From Vandiemenella viatica (Eukaryota > Arthropoda > Insecta > Orthoptera > Morabidae): 64,000 nucleotides of DNA. Positions 1 through 11,359 of the stretch are shown piece by piece; position 1 is the stretch's first letter, and every line of letters starts with the position of its first letter. A program made the translations under genes and the position numbers. The stretch is from the NCBI GenBank assembly GCA_031002005.1, contig CM061919.1, positions 171,599,121-171,663,120 of the forward strand. The letters run 5' to 3'. Under the pieces are notes generated by a model. It was given only the letters and a program-made list of their open reading frames with translations, had not been told where the DNA came from and did not search any database.

Positions 1-44
1 AATTTAATAATTTCTAAATTTAAAATTGTACAATAAATGATGTC

Positions 45-155
45 ACACCAGAGGAGGGAGGGGTCATACAAATGTGATTACCTGTGACAAGGAAGGGGGG
101 TTCCAAAAATCATGAAATTGGTGTGAAGTAATTTGTGGATGGCCCCCTGTGGGTG
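45..155. mobile_element. Truncated copy of the GTCCATTAATTA MITE family
   Basis: The stretch has the G-rich, purine-biased body (GGAGGGAGGGG, AAGGAAGGGGGG) and the ending GTAATTTGTGGATGGCCCC, which matches in degraded form the terminus of the fuller copy at 35599-35952. Identification is by resemblance only and the other end is lost. Confidence 0.4.
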
Positions 156-205
156 TGAAAGCTGCCCCTTAGACCAAAATCTAGAGAAATAAAGTGATGC
201 TTTTG

Positions 206-545
206 AAATATATTTGTATTGTTATCCCTTACGCATACCTTGGGTGCCGAAAATTTCAAACGAAGAAGTACTTCATAGGATGGAGAAACAAAAAGAACTG
301 CTACTCACTATAAAGCATAGGAAAACTCAATATCAAGGACACCTTTTGAGAGGTGAGAGGCACCAGCTACTGAAAGTCATCGTTGAAGGAAAGACGCAGG
401 GGCAAATGATTTGTAGGAAGGAGTAGGAATTCATGGCTGAAGGACATTCGGAGATGGTACAAATACACGTCAGAAGAGGCTTTCCATGCAGCAGTGTCAC
501 ATCCACTGGACAAGTTACTCATAGCATTATTTGCAAAGCATGTAG
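206..545 (+). pseudogene. 3' end of an RTE-like LINE (reverse transcriptase C-terminus)
   Basis: Translation gives VPKISNEEVLHRMEKQKELL, then TIKHRKTQYQGHLLRGERH and LLKVIVEGKTQGQ, the typical C-terminal region of RTE-type retrotransposon proteins (EVLRRM, IKRRKLEYLGH, LIIEGK). After the stop at 424-426 another frame continues (SWLKDIRRWYK, EEAFHAAVSHPLDK), so a frameshift breaks it. It is a dead 5'-truncated fragment downstream of the host gene and shares its family with the LINE at 22800-25740. Confidence 0.65.
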
Positions 546-794
546 TAAAAAATCATTAATCCATATTTTGATGGTAAAGAAGTAGTTTGAAAACGCTAGC
601 TCATGTACATGATATTTTTGTGATTTCTTGTCAGATATTGATGAACTTCTACACATTAACTATCCCTAAAAATTACCTTCTTTTTACCTCAGCTCCAAAG
701 CTATCAGCATTTCTCAGAGACAAATGAAGCTTTACAAAACTGTACAATGTTCAATGTTTCCAGGATATTCAGAAAACTGGATTTTATAATCTTT
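546..794. other. 3' flank of the host gene, no further feature seen
   Basis: AT-rich sequence between the RTE fragment and the last coding exon. It probably includes the 3' UTR of the minus-strand gene, but I saw no canonical polyadenylation hexamer and no coding sequence. Confidence 0.3.
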
Positions 795-1001
795 TTAAAA
801 CTCTAAATCAGTCATGCTGCAATTCAATTTAATTAAGCGGTGAAGTCTACTTTCAATCCATTGCAGTAATTCTACAACTTTGTCACTGCCACATATCAAA
901 GCAGTTTCTACTAATGTAAAGAAAGAATTATAGCAATAACTGTCCATAATAAAGTTGCAATCTAAATCTGAAACCATGACATGTTTCACATCCCAGAGGT
1001 C
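795..1001 (-). CDS. Exon E, terminal coding exon of the host gene
   Basis: The exon is open from GAC CTC TGG to TAA at 797-795 and encodes 68 residues beginning DLWDVKHVMVSDLDCNF. Unlike exon B, this segment looks folded: aromatic and hydrophobic residues alternate (YNSFFTLVETALI, then VVELLQWIESRLHRLIKL) in a pattern of amphipathic helices reminiscent of, but not clearly, an ankyrin repeat. The chosen acceptor (GAGGAAG) keeps phase 0 but has a poor pyrimidine tract. I saw no canonical AATAAA in the 250 bases beyond the stop, so the 3' end of the mRNA is undefined. Confidence 0.65.
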   Translation of the reverse strand, partial: DLWDVKHVMVSDLDCNFIMDSYCYNSFFTLVETALICGSDKVVELLQWIESRLHRLIKLNCSMTDLEF

Positions 1002-1803
1002 CTTCCTCAGCAGGGATCCATGAAACAAGATTGATAAATAAAATTATGAATTGTGATGGAAGAAACTAGAGCACAGAATAACATTTCTGCTGAAGTATTA
1101 GTACATTACAGCTGAGAACTTATTCAATATGATACTACCATTATCTTTGGTTGAACTTATGGATTGACATACACATCTCTTTCAGAGACTGTGTTTATTA
1201 TTTTGAAAGCAAAATTCCATCACTACCCACTTGATGATCTGTCATAGTTTTGATGGGGAAGTGGACGTGTTGCCACCTGTCTGTGGAACGTGTAGCTTGT
1301 GTTCTGTATGATAAGTATACTTTTCTTTGTGAAATGTGTAGATATGAGGCAGAGATTGTCCCAGCATTTACCTAAATGATTGCACAAAACAGCCTACATA
1401 TCACAATTAGGACTGCTAGTAAGCTGGTCCTGGGATTTGAACCTAGGCACATTGTACCTCCAATTCCAGTATGATGGCACTTTAGTACATACAACCACAC
1501 TGGTAGTAAATATGGTACTATACTAAGGGCTATTAGTATGTGTTGCTATCTTTCTATGAATTCTTTATTATTTACTGTGTTATTGTGATCATCAAATCCA
1601 TAACATTCTCTATTAAAAAAGCAGGTAGATGAGTAAGAGGAAGGAAGATATAAAAACAGATCATAGGAGGATTGGTGACATGATCATGAACTAACCTGAA
1701 GATCATAACTAGGATGGTTAATAGACTAACAGCAAGACTCACAACCACAATCGGTGCCCACTTCAAGACCAGTAAGGAGGTGTTAAAACAAACTGGTAAA
1801 TAC

Positions 1804-1853
1804 TTTCATGTTACTGAAGAAGGTTTGATATTTTCCCATGGGCATTCTAGTCT
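1804..1853 (-). CDS. Exon D, 50-nt exon of the host gene
   Basis: A strong acceptor (CTCTCTCTCTTTTTTT, then AAATCTATTCAG) precedes AGACTAGAATGCC. With the G carried from exon C the exon reads E-TRMPMGKYQTFFSNMK, exactly 17 codons, and ends before a GTATTT donor. The reading joins naturally to DLWDVKHVM of exon E. The small size means the evidence is mainly splice signals and phase; an alternative donor (GTAACA) inside the exon would break the frame to exon E. Confidence 0.5.
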
Positions 1854-2178
1854 CTGAATAGATTTAAAAAAAGAGAGAGAGAGTTAATGGCATTATTTGG
1901 TCCCACAATAGTGACCTCAAGTCATCAATTTGTAGAATTTCACCATTATGTGGATGGATATTTTAAGATTAATACAAGGAGACAAAATAATATTTACTAA
2001 TCATTAGACATATTAAATAAGTTGAGGTCCGTATATTTAGTAACACACTGACAAAATTTAGCAACATGAAAGCAGTAAAAACAATTTTGAAAGTGAGTGC
2101 TGAAAGGTTGATGTTACATCATCTAAGAACACAAAAACTATAAGAATTTCAAAAACTAAGCTGAATGGCATACAGGCT

Positions 2179-2179
<1 letters not shown>

Positions 2180-2231
<52 letters not shown>
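2180..2231. repeat. Homopolymer A tract (52 bp)
   Basis: Fifty-two uninterrupted A residues on the plus strand (a T52 tract in the host transcript), about 110 bases beyond the donor of exon C. It may be the tail of a retroposon, but no recognisable element body precedes it. Confidence 0.9.
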
Positions 2232-2234
<3 letters not shown>

Positions 2235-2345
2235 TGAAGCTAAAAATACATTTATGAAAAGCAGAAGAGGTAGTTTATTTAGAATAATTAGTCTTATTAT
2301 CGATGCACAAAATCTATGGTAAGCTGTAGTAAGCAAAACCATTAC

Positions 2346-2534
2346 CTCTGCTTTCAGAAATTTGTTCATTTGTTTGAATTGAGACCTTCTTTACTTTAAC
2401 TTCATTACTTCCATCCCTTCTTTCATCTGAGGTATTTATGAACTGTTCTTTACGTTCTTCATTAGAACTACATATGTCAATGCCACTTCTAATAGATTTA
2501 TCTCCTGAACTTAAAGTGCATTCCTCCATATAAT
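2346..2534 (-). CDS. Exon C of the host gene
   Basis: This 189-nt exon starts after TTTTTAG with AT TAT ATG GAG. The first two bases join the G left by exon B to make Asp, so the protein reads SKSCK-D-YMEECTLSSGDKS. It stays open through SIQTNEQISESR and leaves one G before donor GTAATG. The composition is acidic and Ser-rich like exon B, which supports the join. The intervening 16.7-kb intron is made of transposons. A 52-base A-run lies about 110 bases beyond the donor in the next intron. Confidence 0.75.
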
Positions 2535-3250
2535 CTAAAAATTTACAATAATCAATTATAAATCAAATTAAAAATTGTAAACTTAAAGTTTAACAAGAAA
2601 GTGAGTTATATGGTAGATATTTATATGGAAAGGAAAAAAGCAGACCTACCACTTTTTAATTATCAATGAAGGAAGGAAGGCTTCAGACACAAAAAAAAAG
2701 GGACACAAACACAAGAAGTATTTCATATTGTGCCCTCACTCACTAAACTGAAGCTGAAGTATATGTCTAAGTTCTTACGAATAGCCATGGTCAGTCCAGC
2801 CACATGAATGGTGGTTTTTTTCTGTCATGTTTATAGCAGAGATGGGTGACAGAACAATGTTGTTTGAAATGTTACACTTGGGAAAGAAATTAAGACAGTA
2901 AAAGAAATATATTAGAGGTGAAAAATTGTAGTACAAGTAGCAACGGATCAGAGTCAAAATGAAGTCTCCTACATCTCCACAAGTTGAATCTACCAACCTG
3001 ATCTTTGTAAGAAATCCATTCATTTCTCAACCTCCCATGAACTTGCTAGGTCTCTCACCTCATTCCATTTCTTTCTTTACTCACAAGGACCCCTGGACTC
3101 CTACCTAGTACCTCCTGTCTGAGATCCATGAGACGGGCAATCCTAGAAGCCTTATAGTCAACACCTAAGGTTTGTTCATAGAGAGAATATCTGCCTCCTT
3201 GGACCAATACCTAAATTCCATGCTCTCCCATCCAACGTCAGAGATAGTCC
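2535..3250. other. Intron sequence without a recognised element
   Basis: AT-rich to mixed-composition DNA. A short minus-strand open frame at 2775-3023 has no family signature and no usable codon pattern, so I leave it uncalled. Confidence 0.3.
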
Positions 3251-3254
3251 CCAG

Positions 3255-5425
3255 AGTGCAAATGGCGAACCAACGGCACACGTGTCAATGATGGCATATG
3301 ACCAATAACTAATTAAGTAGGTACCTAATAGATATAAGTAAATTATTTCTTGTCTACATAATATAAAATCATTTAATTCTGAACGAAACTACTGGTGCCT
3401 GAATGACTACAGACTGCACAAAAGAGGTAGATTCTGAGCGAACTTCTGATTGTATAAACTAAGTGAGCAAGCGCAGGGATCATGGTGATGTGAGGGGCAC
3501 TAAACCAACTGGTTTTGTTGATGTCATTGAATGCTTTCACCAATTATGTAAAGTTCTTGTGGTTTTTAAATTAATATCGTTAACACAGCTGCTTGTTTAA
3601 GTTATACTTACAATTATTCAACATGATTAGTTTGCAAAAAACGTGGTGAAAGATAAGTGTAATATAGAATTTCAATGTTGGTGGACTGAGAAATATGGCA
3701 TGATTAATAAAGGTGATAAAGTGATGTGTGTTTTATGTTCCAGAGCAGTGGTATGTAGAACATCTGTAAAAAAAAAAAGGCACTATGAAACAAACTTTTT
3801 GTCAAGAATGAAATTCAGAGCACAAAGAATTAATTGCACATGCAATTAAAGACAGAAATAAACAACAACACTTATAAGTAAGTATTTAGCAAGGTTTGTC
3901 ATACTAGTGCTGCAAGTTTTTCAGGCGCAATTGTTAGTGCTCAGCATGGTAAAAAATTTAGTGAGGGAGAATTTTTGAAGGATGCCTGGTTAACATGTGC
4001 ACTGCATTTTTTTGAAAACTAAAAATAAATAACATAAGATAATTCATCATTTCAAAGTACTCCTTTGTCCAGAAACACAATAAGAGATAGAATACTAAAA
4101 CTGGCGGAATATGTAAAAGAACAACAAACAAATGACATCAAGTCATCTTCTTTTATATTGTGTCTTGACGAAAGATCAACAATCCTAGCGTGCAAGGGTG
4201 GATTCGTCTCTCTTGATAATATGATGACAAAAATGGTGAACCTCATATCATCACAGCCTTTAAATAAATGAAAATTTGATGCTTTTTTGGATGAAGTCAG
4301 TTCAGTTTTCAATGGCTTACTGATGTATAACAATGTTCACTGGTTGAGTCGCAGTAATGTACTTCAAATATTTGTTGATTGTTTTGAAGAAATCCAACTG
4401 TTTTTGCAAAATGAAGGAAAAATGAAACAATATCCACAATTGATGGATGTAACGTGTCTTTCAAAATTAATGTTTTTACAGACATGTGCCATCATTTCAA
4501 TCAACTGAATGTAAAACTTCAAAAATTATCATTGCCATAGATCTCCTTCATGCTTTTGAGGCTAAACTGCAAGTTTTCAGTAATGAATTTCCAATAATTA
4601 CAAGTATTTCCCAAATTTAAAAAAAAGAAAAATCTTACAAATTTGGATGTACGTGGAAAACCAGACCAATTAAAACTCACTGAACAGTTATCTTCAGTAA
4701 TTAATTCTTCCGTCAAAGAATTTTAATTGAGATTTTCACAGTTCAAAGAACGATTGGAAACACTTATGATTATAATGTATCCTGACGAGATTTTGACTAA
4801 TAAACTGAGCTCATCTAAATTTGATTGGTTAGAAATTGAAGAAATGGAAATGCATCAGCTTAGTTCAATATGGACTCAAAAATTTATCGAAATGAGGAAG
4901 GAGTTGGAATTAAAAGAATTAGCAACACTATCAAGCAATATGTGTAAAAATGCCAATACCATAATTACGGAAACTTGGAATTCAATTCCAGACACATTTA
5001 GCTGTCTTAAGATGCTTGCTTTTGCTACTTTAACAATATTTTCATCTAACTATGCCTGTGAGTCAATATTTTCAGAAATTAATAACATTAAAGATTCACT
5101 TTGAAACCTTTTTGTCAGATGACTATTCTTCAGCTTCCGCTAAAAATAACAAAGTATGAAGCTAATATAAGTTATTTGGCATCTAATTTGCAACAACAGA
5201 TGTAACACTAGTTTCAGCTAGTTGAATAAACACAAAACTGTTGAAATTATTGCTTAGCATAAAAAATGTATATTTCTGATTGCAAGTATAAAGTTTTAAT
5301 ATGAAAGTATTTAGTTTTATTTCTTTTCCCATTAATCACAAAGTCATGACTGGTGGTACATCATTTCTTCATAAAAAATGGCATGTAGTGTCAAGTCAGT
5401 GTGATGCTGGGGGTTGGCCACATAG
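3255..5425 (+). mobile_element. Degenerate hAT DNA transposon (BED-finger, ZBED5-like type)
   Basis: The coding remnants run 3643-5104 on the plus strand. The N-terminus (WWTEKYGMINKGDKVMCVLC, then KKKRHYETNF) is a BED-type zinc-finger region. The middle (GEFLKDAWLTCA, RNTIRDRILKLAEYVKEQ, MYNNVHWLSRSNVL) matches hAT transposases of the GTF2IRD2/ZBED5 group. The end (ITETWNSIPDTFSCLKMLAF, CESIFSEINNIKDSL) is the dimerisation region. Several stops and frameshifts, including GGFVSLDN shifted out of frame, make it dead. The ends are approximate: GGCGAACC near 3268 and GGTTGGCC near 5412 may be inverted termini, but I could not confirm a target duplication. Confidence 0.75.
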
Positions 5426-5429
5426 ATTT

Positions 5430-6639
5430 AGTTTTACAGCTGCAACACTGCTGATCATACTCCAACAGTGAAAGGTACTCTTAAATAATCGACAAGGTAC
5501 ACCAGTTTCAATTTCAAAAGTTTATGTTCTACTACAAGTCACTTCACAGTTTTCAGAACCAGATATTAAATTTGGATAATACAATAAACTATCAAATCAA
5601 TTATGAAGAATTCAAGATAGGCACATTCACAGCAAGCTTTCATCCTATTCTTGCACAGTTAGGATGAGATTGTTCCAGTTCTTACAGATTGAAGTTCCGA
5701 TCTACATTGCAGCACCACAAGCAAACAAAAACCTGTTCTTACAGAAGCATTGCTTCCCGCTCCGTCTGCGGACTTGCCTTTTGTAAATAAGGCAAAACAC
5801 TTGCCCTACATAATACCACAGACTTGCCTCATTAAAATCTGCCAAAAGACTGTGCAAAACTAGAGATGGCTGACCTCTATTTATCATTTCATCTAGACCT
5901 CTGACGTCAGCTTAAAATTTCAAAATTCAATATTTGATTAATCACCTTATCCTTTGAGCTGCAACTAACCCATGTGGCTTTATGGAACCTGTTCTTAATA
6001 TTTTGATTTTCCTTCTTCTTCAAAGATGTTTCTACTTGAATAAAAATTAAATCTATCATGTCATCATTTTTAGCGCGTAACCAACAATACCTTGAACAAT
6101 ACAATTTGTAAATCTTATTTTTCTTATAAAAATCTTGAACTTTGTATAGAACCAACAGCCTGATTTTAACCTACTTGATTTTATCTACCCCCTGAAATTA
6201 ATTTTACTCTTTTATCTCCTTTATTATGAATTTTACTTTTCTTTCATAATTAAAAATATTTATAATTTATCTAATTAGCCAAATTTATACTCAGAACATT
6301 TCTATGGGCGCTGACTACAGCTTGTAACAAAAGGTCTGATGTTGCTTTCTGCATTAATTAGAAATTCCGAATCTTTCATTTTCATACCACATAACCACAT
6401 GCTTTTACGTTACTAAAATTGTAATAACCTTTAAACCAAATTTTACCTAGCCTAGGGAATACTCTTTAAAATGATTGTTCTCTTCGTGAGAATGGATATA
6501 GCCAAATCTGTGACATTCGAAAAACAACGTTAATTGCATACTTACATCTTATACAAAACTGGTTTTTGAATAAGTTAAAAGATACTTTACTGTTAGAAAA
6601 CGTTCTCAAAATTATTTACTGTACAGTTTATCCCTAACA
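5430..6639 (-). mobile_element. LTR-like sequence, related 5' terminus to the solo LTR at 43348
   Basis: Read on the minus strand, the sequence begins TGTTAGGGATAAACTG at 6639. Its first nine bases equal the start of the solo LTR at 43348. The body is AT-rich and non-coding and abuts a PLE fragment. I could not find the opposite terminus or a target duplication, so the 5430 boundary, placed at the hAT end, is only a guess. Confidence 0.35.
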
Positions 6640-6640
6640 G

Positions 6641-7320
6641 GCCCCCTTCTGAACGGTTTTGGCAAGGTTATAGATATATTACAGTAGATCAATTAAGGTT
6701 TGCCGTCCCTGGCCTAGAGCATCTGTTGACAATCCCCATACTCCTACCTGAATGCCTTACTGCTCGCCATAAACATTACCTCTCAGCACAGCAATACCCT
6801 CCACTGCCAGTGTATTAGTGCCCTTGAAAACTACCTAGACATGTGCCTTCCACACAATATCCCTAGCACTCACATAAATGGTACTCATTATTTTAACAAA
6901 AAATTTCTTCAGCTTCCATTCCTACAATAACCATCAGCACAACTATGTACACTCACAATGCTTCTTTCCATATCAGCCTTTTTCTGGGATGATTGGAAAA
7001 ATCCATCCCTTAAAAAATTTCTTTTTAACTAACAGTGGGGTTCAGATATATAGATGACATTTTTATGTTCCAGACTTGTGGTGAAATGCACCTCCTAGAC
7101 TTCCTTAATTCCCTTAACAAAATCCACTGCCTAATCATCACATTGTCCTACTCTCACACCTATGTGACCTTCCCTTACAATGACAGATCTGTGGAAATGT
7201 TAACCTAAATACCTCAGTCCGCATCCAATCCCCAAACCTACAACAACACCTAAAGTTTCATAGCTGCCACCCATTCCACACAAAATGATTTCCCCCATGC
7301 ATCCCAGCTATTGGAGGAAA
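6641..7320 (+). pseudogene. Penelope-like element fragment (reverse transcriptase)
   Basis: A frame reads VGFRYIDDIFMFQTCGEMHL followed by LDFLNSLNKIHCLI and YVTFPYNDRSVEM. The YIDD box and the following Leu-rich segment match PLE RT, and the composition resembles the copy at 40960-45840. Stops and deletions have destroyed it. The fragment ends where the I-type LINE begins. Confidence 0.6.
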
Positions 7321-8111
7321 ATGTTGTTCTTGTTCGGACTTTAGGGCACGTCAGCGTCGAGGTTATTAGTGCCCTAACCAATACCCGGAGTGACAATGTG
7401 GCATAAAAATCTATTTCAGCCTGTGTGGCCGACTGTAGAGGGGTTGGCCACACCGATAGCAGAATAAAATAAAATATTGACTTAAATACCGTCTGCATGG
7501 CCGACTGTAAAGGGGTCAGCCACACAAACGACAAAATAAAATATAAGACGAAATTATGGCTGTAGATTGGCCATAAAAGAGGAAAAAACAAACATTAACT
7601 GGTTGGCTGTAAAAAGGCCAACCAGATAAAAACAATGAACTAACTGGCTTGCTGTAAAAGGGCCAGCCAGATATAATCTAACACAAACAAACGGTTCTTG
7701 GGTTGATGGTTGTAAAAGACCATCAACCTGACTTAAAACCTAGGCCAATCTGCCCAAAATTTTTGGGACGAGATCGGCCAGTACACAAAACTTTAAAACC
7801 TTAGCCATGTTGTCACTGTCATTGTTTAAAATAAGGGACAGATTGTTGGCTAAGCCATCGTCTGCCCCTAAGTCTAAAAATCAGATAAAATGTGGCGCAC
7901 CGTCATAGGTACACCACAGGAATCATATTCCGGTGGGTCCTATTGGCGGAGACGAAAGCTATGCATCAGAGGACAGTGCCCTATACGGAGGCGAGTAAGG
8001 AGAACCTCATCCCTCCTCGCCTGCTGGAAGGAGCTGCTCCACAGTTGAACGGTCAGTTTGACCAGCCGGAGCTTATTATGCTCGACTTCCAGCCACTGCC
8101 TCTGCCATACA
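7321..8111 (-). other. 3' untranslated region of the I-type LINE, with hairpin array
   Basis: The stretch lies between the RNase H stop (8112) and the PLE fragment. It contains no open frame but carries six regularly spaced stem-loops (7424-7728) and two looser palindromes at 7743-7779 and 7799-7858. The 3' end is set only by the PLE boundary and could lie a few tens of bases inside. Confidence 0.5.
7424..7728 (-). repeat. Array of six stem-loops with a shared loop and differing stems
   Basis: Six hairpins: 7424-7452, 7498-7522, 7554-7576, 7599-7625, 7644-7670 and 7701-7728. Stems are 7-10 bp (three perfect, one with a single G-U pair, two with one mismatch). The plus-strand loop is 8-9 nt and always starts TGTARA or close to it (TGTAAAAAG, TGTAAAAGG, TGTAGAGGG, TGTAGATTG); in sense RNA each loop ends TYTACA. 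Stem sequences differ (CTGGTTGGC, GGTTGATGGT, TTATGGC) while pairing is kept. Spacers are A-rich and unit spacing is 45-74 nt. The positions argue for a structured LINE 3' UTR. Confidence 0.8.
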
Positions 8112-8552
8112 TTAAAGACGTTTCTTTTTTACCGCCCAGGCAAGGTCTGACTTCGGGACCAGAGCAAAGTTGATTCTGACCGTGTCGCTGGCTAACTTGG
8201 CAGCTTCATTGGCTGCCTCGTTCCCTCTGATTCCCACATGGCCTGGTACCCAGCAGAATAAAGGTTTGTAAAGAAAGGAGGGCGCCCTGTATTTCCTGGA
8301 CCAACCTTCTGTTGGGTACATGTTTACTAATGCCTGAATACAGCTGAGGGAATCACAGCATATGATGTACTTTGTATTGTGTACTTTTATATGCTGGAGC
8401 GACTTTAACGGGGCATAACACTTGGCAGTGTAAACGCTGCAACTCTTATCCAGCTTGTATTTGTAAGTCTCTCGAGGGAACACTACGGAGCAGCCAACTC
8501 TGTTAGCCTGCTTAGACCCATCCATATATACCGGGGTAAAATCGTGATACAA
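8112..8552 (-). pseudogene. I-type LINE ORF2: RNase H domain
   Basis: The 146-residue segment reads TPVYMDGSKQANRVGCSVVF, YIICCDSLSCIQALVNMYP, and FCWVPGHVGIRGNEAANEAA. This is a retrotransposon RNase H, which removes the RNA template strand during reverse transcription. Of the catalytic acidic residues, Asp at about 11 and 67 remain, but the usual TAELYA Glu is Lys (VYTAKCYA) and the last GNEAAD Asp is Asn. The domain is therefore predicted inactive even where open. Confidence 0.8.
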
Positions 8553-11337
8553 ATTTAAATATCAGTAAAGACTCTTATAAAAAACATTATCAGCGGTTAA
8601 CAGCTTGTTGTGCCGTGACAGGGCTAAAATTGTTCTGGGCTTCTTTAAAAGCTACTCGATCCCTGGTGGTAAAAAGAGGGTGGTTTGAACCCATACTCTT
8701 CTAAAATAGCCTTTGTACGGTAGCTAAATGGCTTGGTTGCTCTATGTCGATTGGCATAAAGTCGTTTGCAATTTGGGTTCATTACTAAGTTGTCCACAGG
8801 ACTGCCATGTATTGTGGCAATATGCATATAGTGTCGCACCATGAGGAGACGCCGGCGGATGGAAATCGGCAGCTCGCCAGACTCAGCACATATGCTGGGT
8901 ATCGGGCTGGTGTGGTAGGCACCCGTGGCAAGCCGGATTCCTGCATGGTGGACACTATCCAGTATCCGGAGATAACTGTCCCGTGCCGAACTGTATACAA
9001 TGCTACCATACTCGAGATGCGACCCTACAAAGGCTCTATAAAATTGTAACAGGCAGGAGCGATCGGCACCCCACATCCTGCCACACAGACACTTTAGAAC
9101 AGTTAAAGCTTTCAAGGCTCTGGCTTTCACATCTTTAAGATATGGCAGCAAGTTGAGCCTTGTGTTTAGAGGCCCAGAAAATGAACAACATCAATAAAAC
9201 ATAAAAAGGTGTTTCTGAGGGTAAGTTGGGGCTCTGTTAAAAGACTTCTGCTACAAGTAAAAAGCACACACCGGGTTTTCTCGGAAGAGAAACGAAAACC
9301 GGTATGCACTGACCATTCATCCCCCTGGTCAGCGCGAGTTGCAGTTGCCGCTCAACGCTTCTCAGGCTGGAAGATGCACAAAAAATTAAAAAGTCATCCA
9401 CATATAAGGAGTAAGGTATAGAACTCCTTATCACAGCTGAAATGCTATTAATAGCAATGGCAAATAGGGCCACACTTAATACTGACTCTTGAGGAACACC
9501 GTTTTTCTGAATAAAAAGATCAGACACTTCACCACCGACTCAGTACTGGAAGCAACGACCAGATAAAATTATTTTAGAAAACGGGGCAGGTTACCCCTAA
9601 AACTCCATTTGTGTAAGTGTTTTAAAATAACATGCCGCCAGATAGTATCGTAGACCTTTTTGATATTGAAAGAACACCCAAAAGGTGTTGGCTCCAAATA
9701 AAGGCATCCTGTATTGCCACCTTCAGCAGTATCAGATCCAACGTGGAACAGAACTTCCTGAATCCACACTGAAAGCGGCTCAGCAGATTACGGGACTCAA
9801 GACACCAGACGAGGCGGCGATTGACCATCCTCTCCTGAGTCTTCCCCACGCAGCGTAGGGCAATACTACGATAACTACCTGGCAACATCCTATCCTTTCC
9901 AGGTTTTCAAATAGGGATCAAAGTTGCTTCTTTCCATGAGTCGGGGAAGTGTCCTCTGGTCCAGATATCGTTAAAAATATCTAGAAGGTACTCTTTAGCA
10001 TCTTTACTAAGATGCCTCATCAGCATCTGGTACTAGATCAGATCAGGCTCCGGTACAGTGTCATCGGCGCTGTTTAATGCTGACTCCAGTTCCAAGGATG
10101 TAAATGGGCAGTTGTAGGGCATGTGCCTCTCGGCAGCAATCCTTCGTTGCTGAAGCCAAGGGTCAAAATTGGCAGATGAAGTGATAGCGGCGAAGTTCTC
10201 CGCCATCAGCTACGCTTTGCTTCGTTCGTCGATAATTATACGTCTGTGATCCAGTAATCCAGATACTGGTGGGCAAGCGTAGCTTCCAGATATACAGCGG
10301 ATAGACTCTCATACTTTCGACGAAGGTGTGGAACGATTTATAGTTCTCACAAAGTTCTACCATGAACTTTTCTTGCTCTCCTTAATAACATGATGTGCCA
10401 TGGCTCTGGCTATATGGAACGTTGCCAGGTTGTCAGATGTTGGGTACAACCTAAAACGACGCAACGCCCATCTGCGACCCTGGATAGCGGAGCGACATTC
10501 GTCATTCCACCAGGGGATGGGCATCCTTCGCAGCATTCTGGAGCTATTTGGCATGGAAACGTCAGCAGCCTGGTGAATCACTTACATAAAGTGATTCACT
10601 TTCTCCTCAACATGGTTATACTCCTTAAGAGTAATGGAGCGGCAGTAGAGTTGCCAATCGGCTTTGCTAACATTCCATTTGTGTCGGTTATTGCCTTTTA
10701 CATGTTCACACTCGACATGCATCCATATAGGGAAGTGGTTGCTTCTATGTAGTTCACGATCCACCTACCACTGCACGGAGTCGGCAATTGAAGGAGAGCA
10801 CAACGAAAGGTCAATGGCAACAGTGGTGAAGTGTGTCATTTGACCTGTAATGAGGATAAATATTTCCTCCTGCTCCATTAAGCTACCAATTACTCGGCCT
10901 TGGGGGCAATCGGTGTTCAAGCCCCACAATGCACTGTGAGCGTTGAAGTCTCATAGGAGCAGGAATTGCTGAGTAAGCTGCTGCAATATGTTGGTAAGTT
11001 CATAATACTCAACGTACACATTCGGTGGTAGATAAGTGGAGCATATGGTCAGTTTAATAGGACCGTACATCCTTACTGCCACTGCTTGTAGGGTAGAGGT
11101 GAGAGCAACAGGTTCAGAGTGGATAGTGTTTCAGACAAACACCGCCTCCCCCTTCGCTCGATCATCCTTGGTATCGTCCTTATGGTAGACGTGGTATCCT
11201 CTTAGCACAGGCTGATGTGTTGGTCTGAAATGTGTCTCTTGGAGAAAGAGACACAATGGATCAGACCGTGCCAAGAGGTGTAACTCCTCTTTGCGAACTG
11301 TAAAACCGTTGATGTTCCACTGAAGTACGGGAGCCAT
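8553..11337 (-). pseudogene. I-type LINE ORF2: endonuclease and reverse transcriptase, broken
   Basis: The endonuclease start is clear at 11337: MAPVLQWNINGFTVRKEELH, then CLFLQETHFRPTHQPVLRGY, the APE-type fold with the Gln-Glu-Thr box. RT motifs follow: PIPWWNDECRSAIQGRRWAL, LPGSYRSIALRCVGKTQERM, SRFQCGFRKFCSTLDLILL, the catalytic box SLYVDDFLIFC (9237-9527), and YRAFVGSHLEYGSIVYSS in the thumb-connection region. At least eight stops or frameshifts interrupt it. EN, RT and RNase H with a CCHC gag place it in the I group. The element entered a Tigger copy. Confidence 0.8.
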
Positions 11338-11359
11338 CCTTACCTATTTAACCTAACCC

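Noticed and set aside
1572..1766. Minus-strand open frame with a hydrophobic segment (VVVSLAVSLLTILVMIF)
   Set aside because: It looks like a membrane helix, but the frame has no splice signals that fit the phase-consistent host gene and overlaps the intron between exons D and E. AT-rich antisense frames often give such segments.
5160..5440. 5' end and target duplication for the LTR-like block ending at 6639
   Set aside because: No TG start preceded by GGCC could be found, so I report only the supported terminus.
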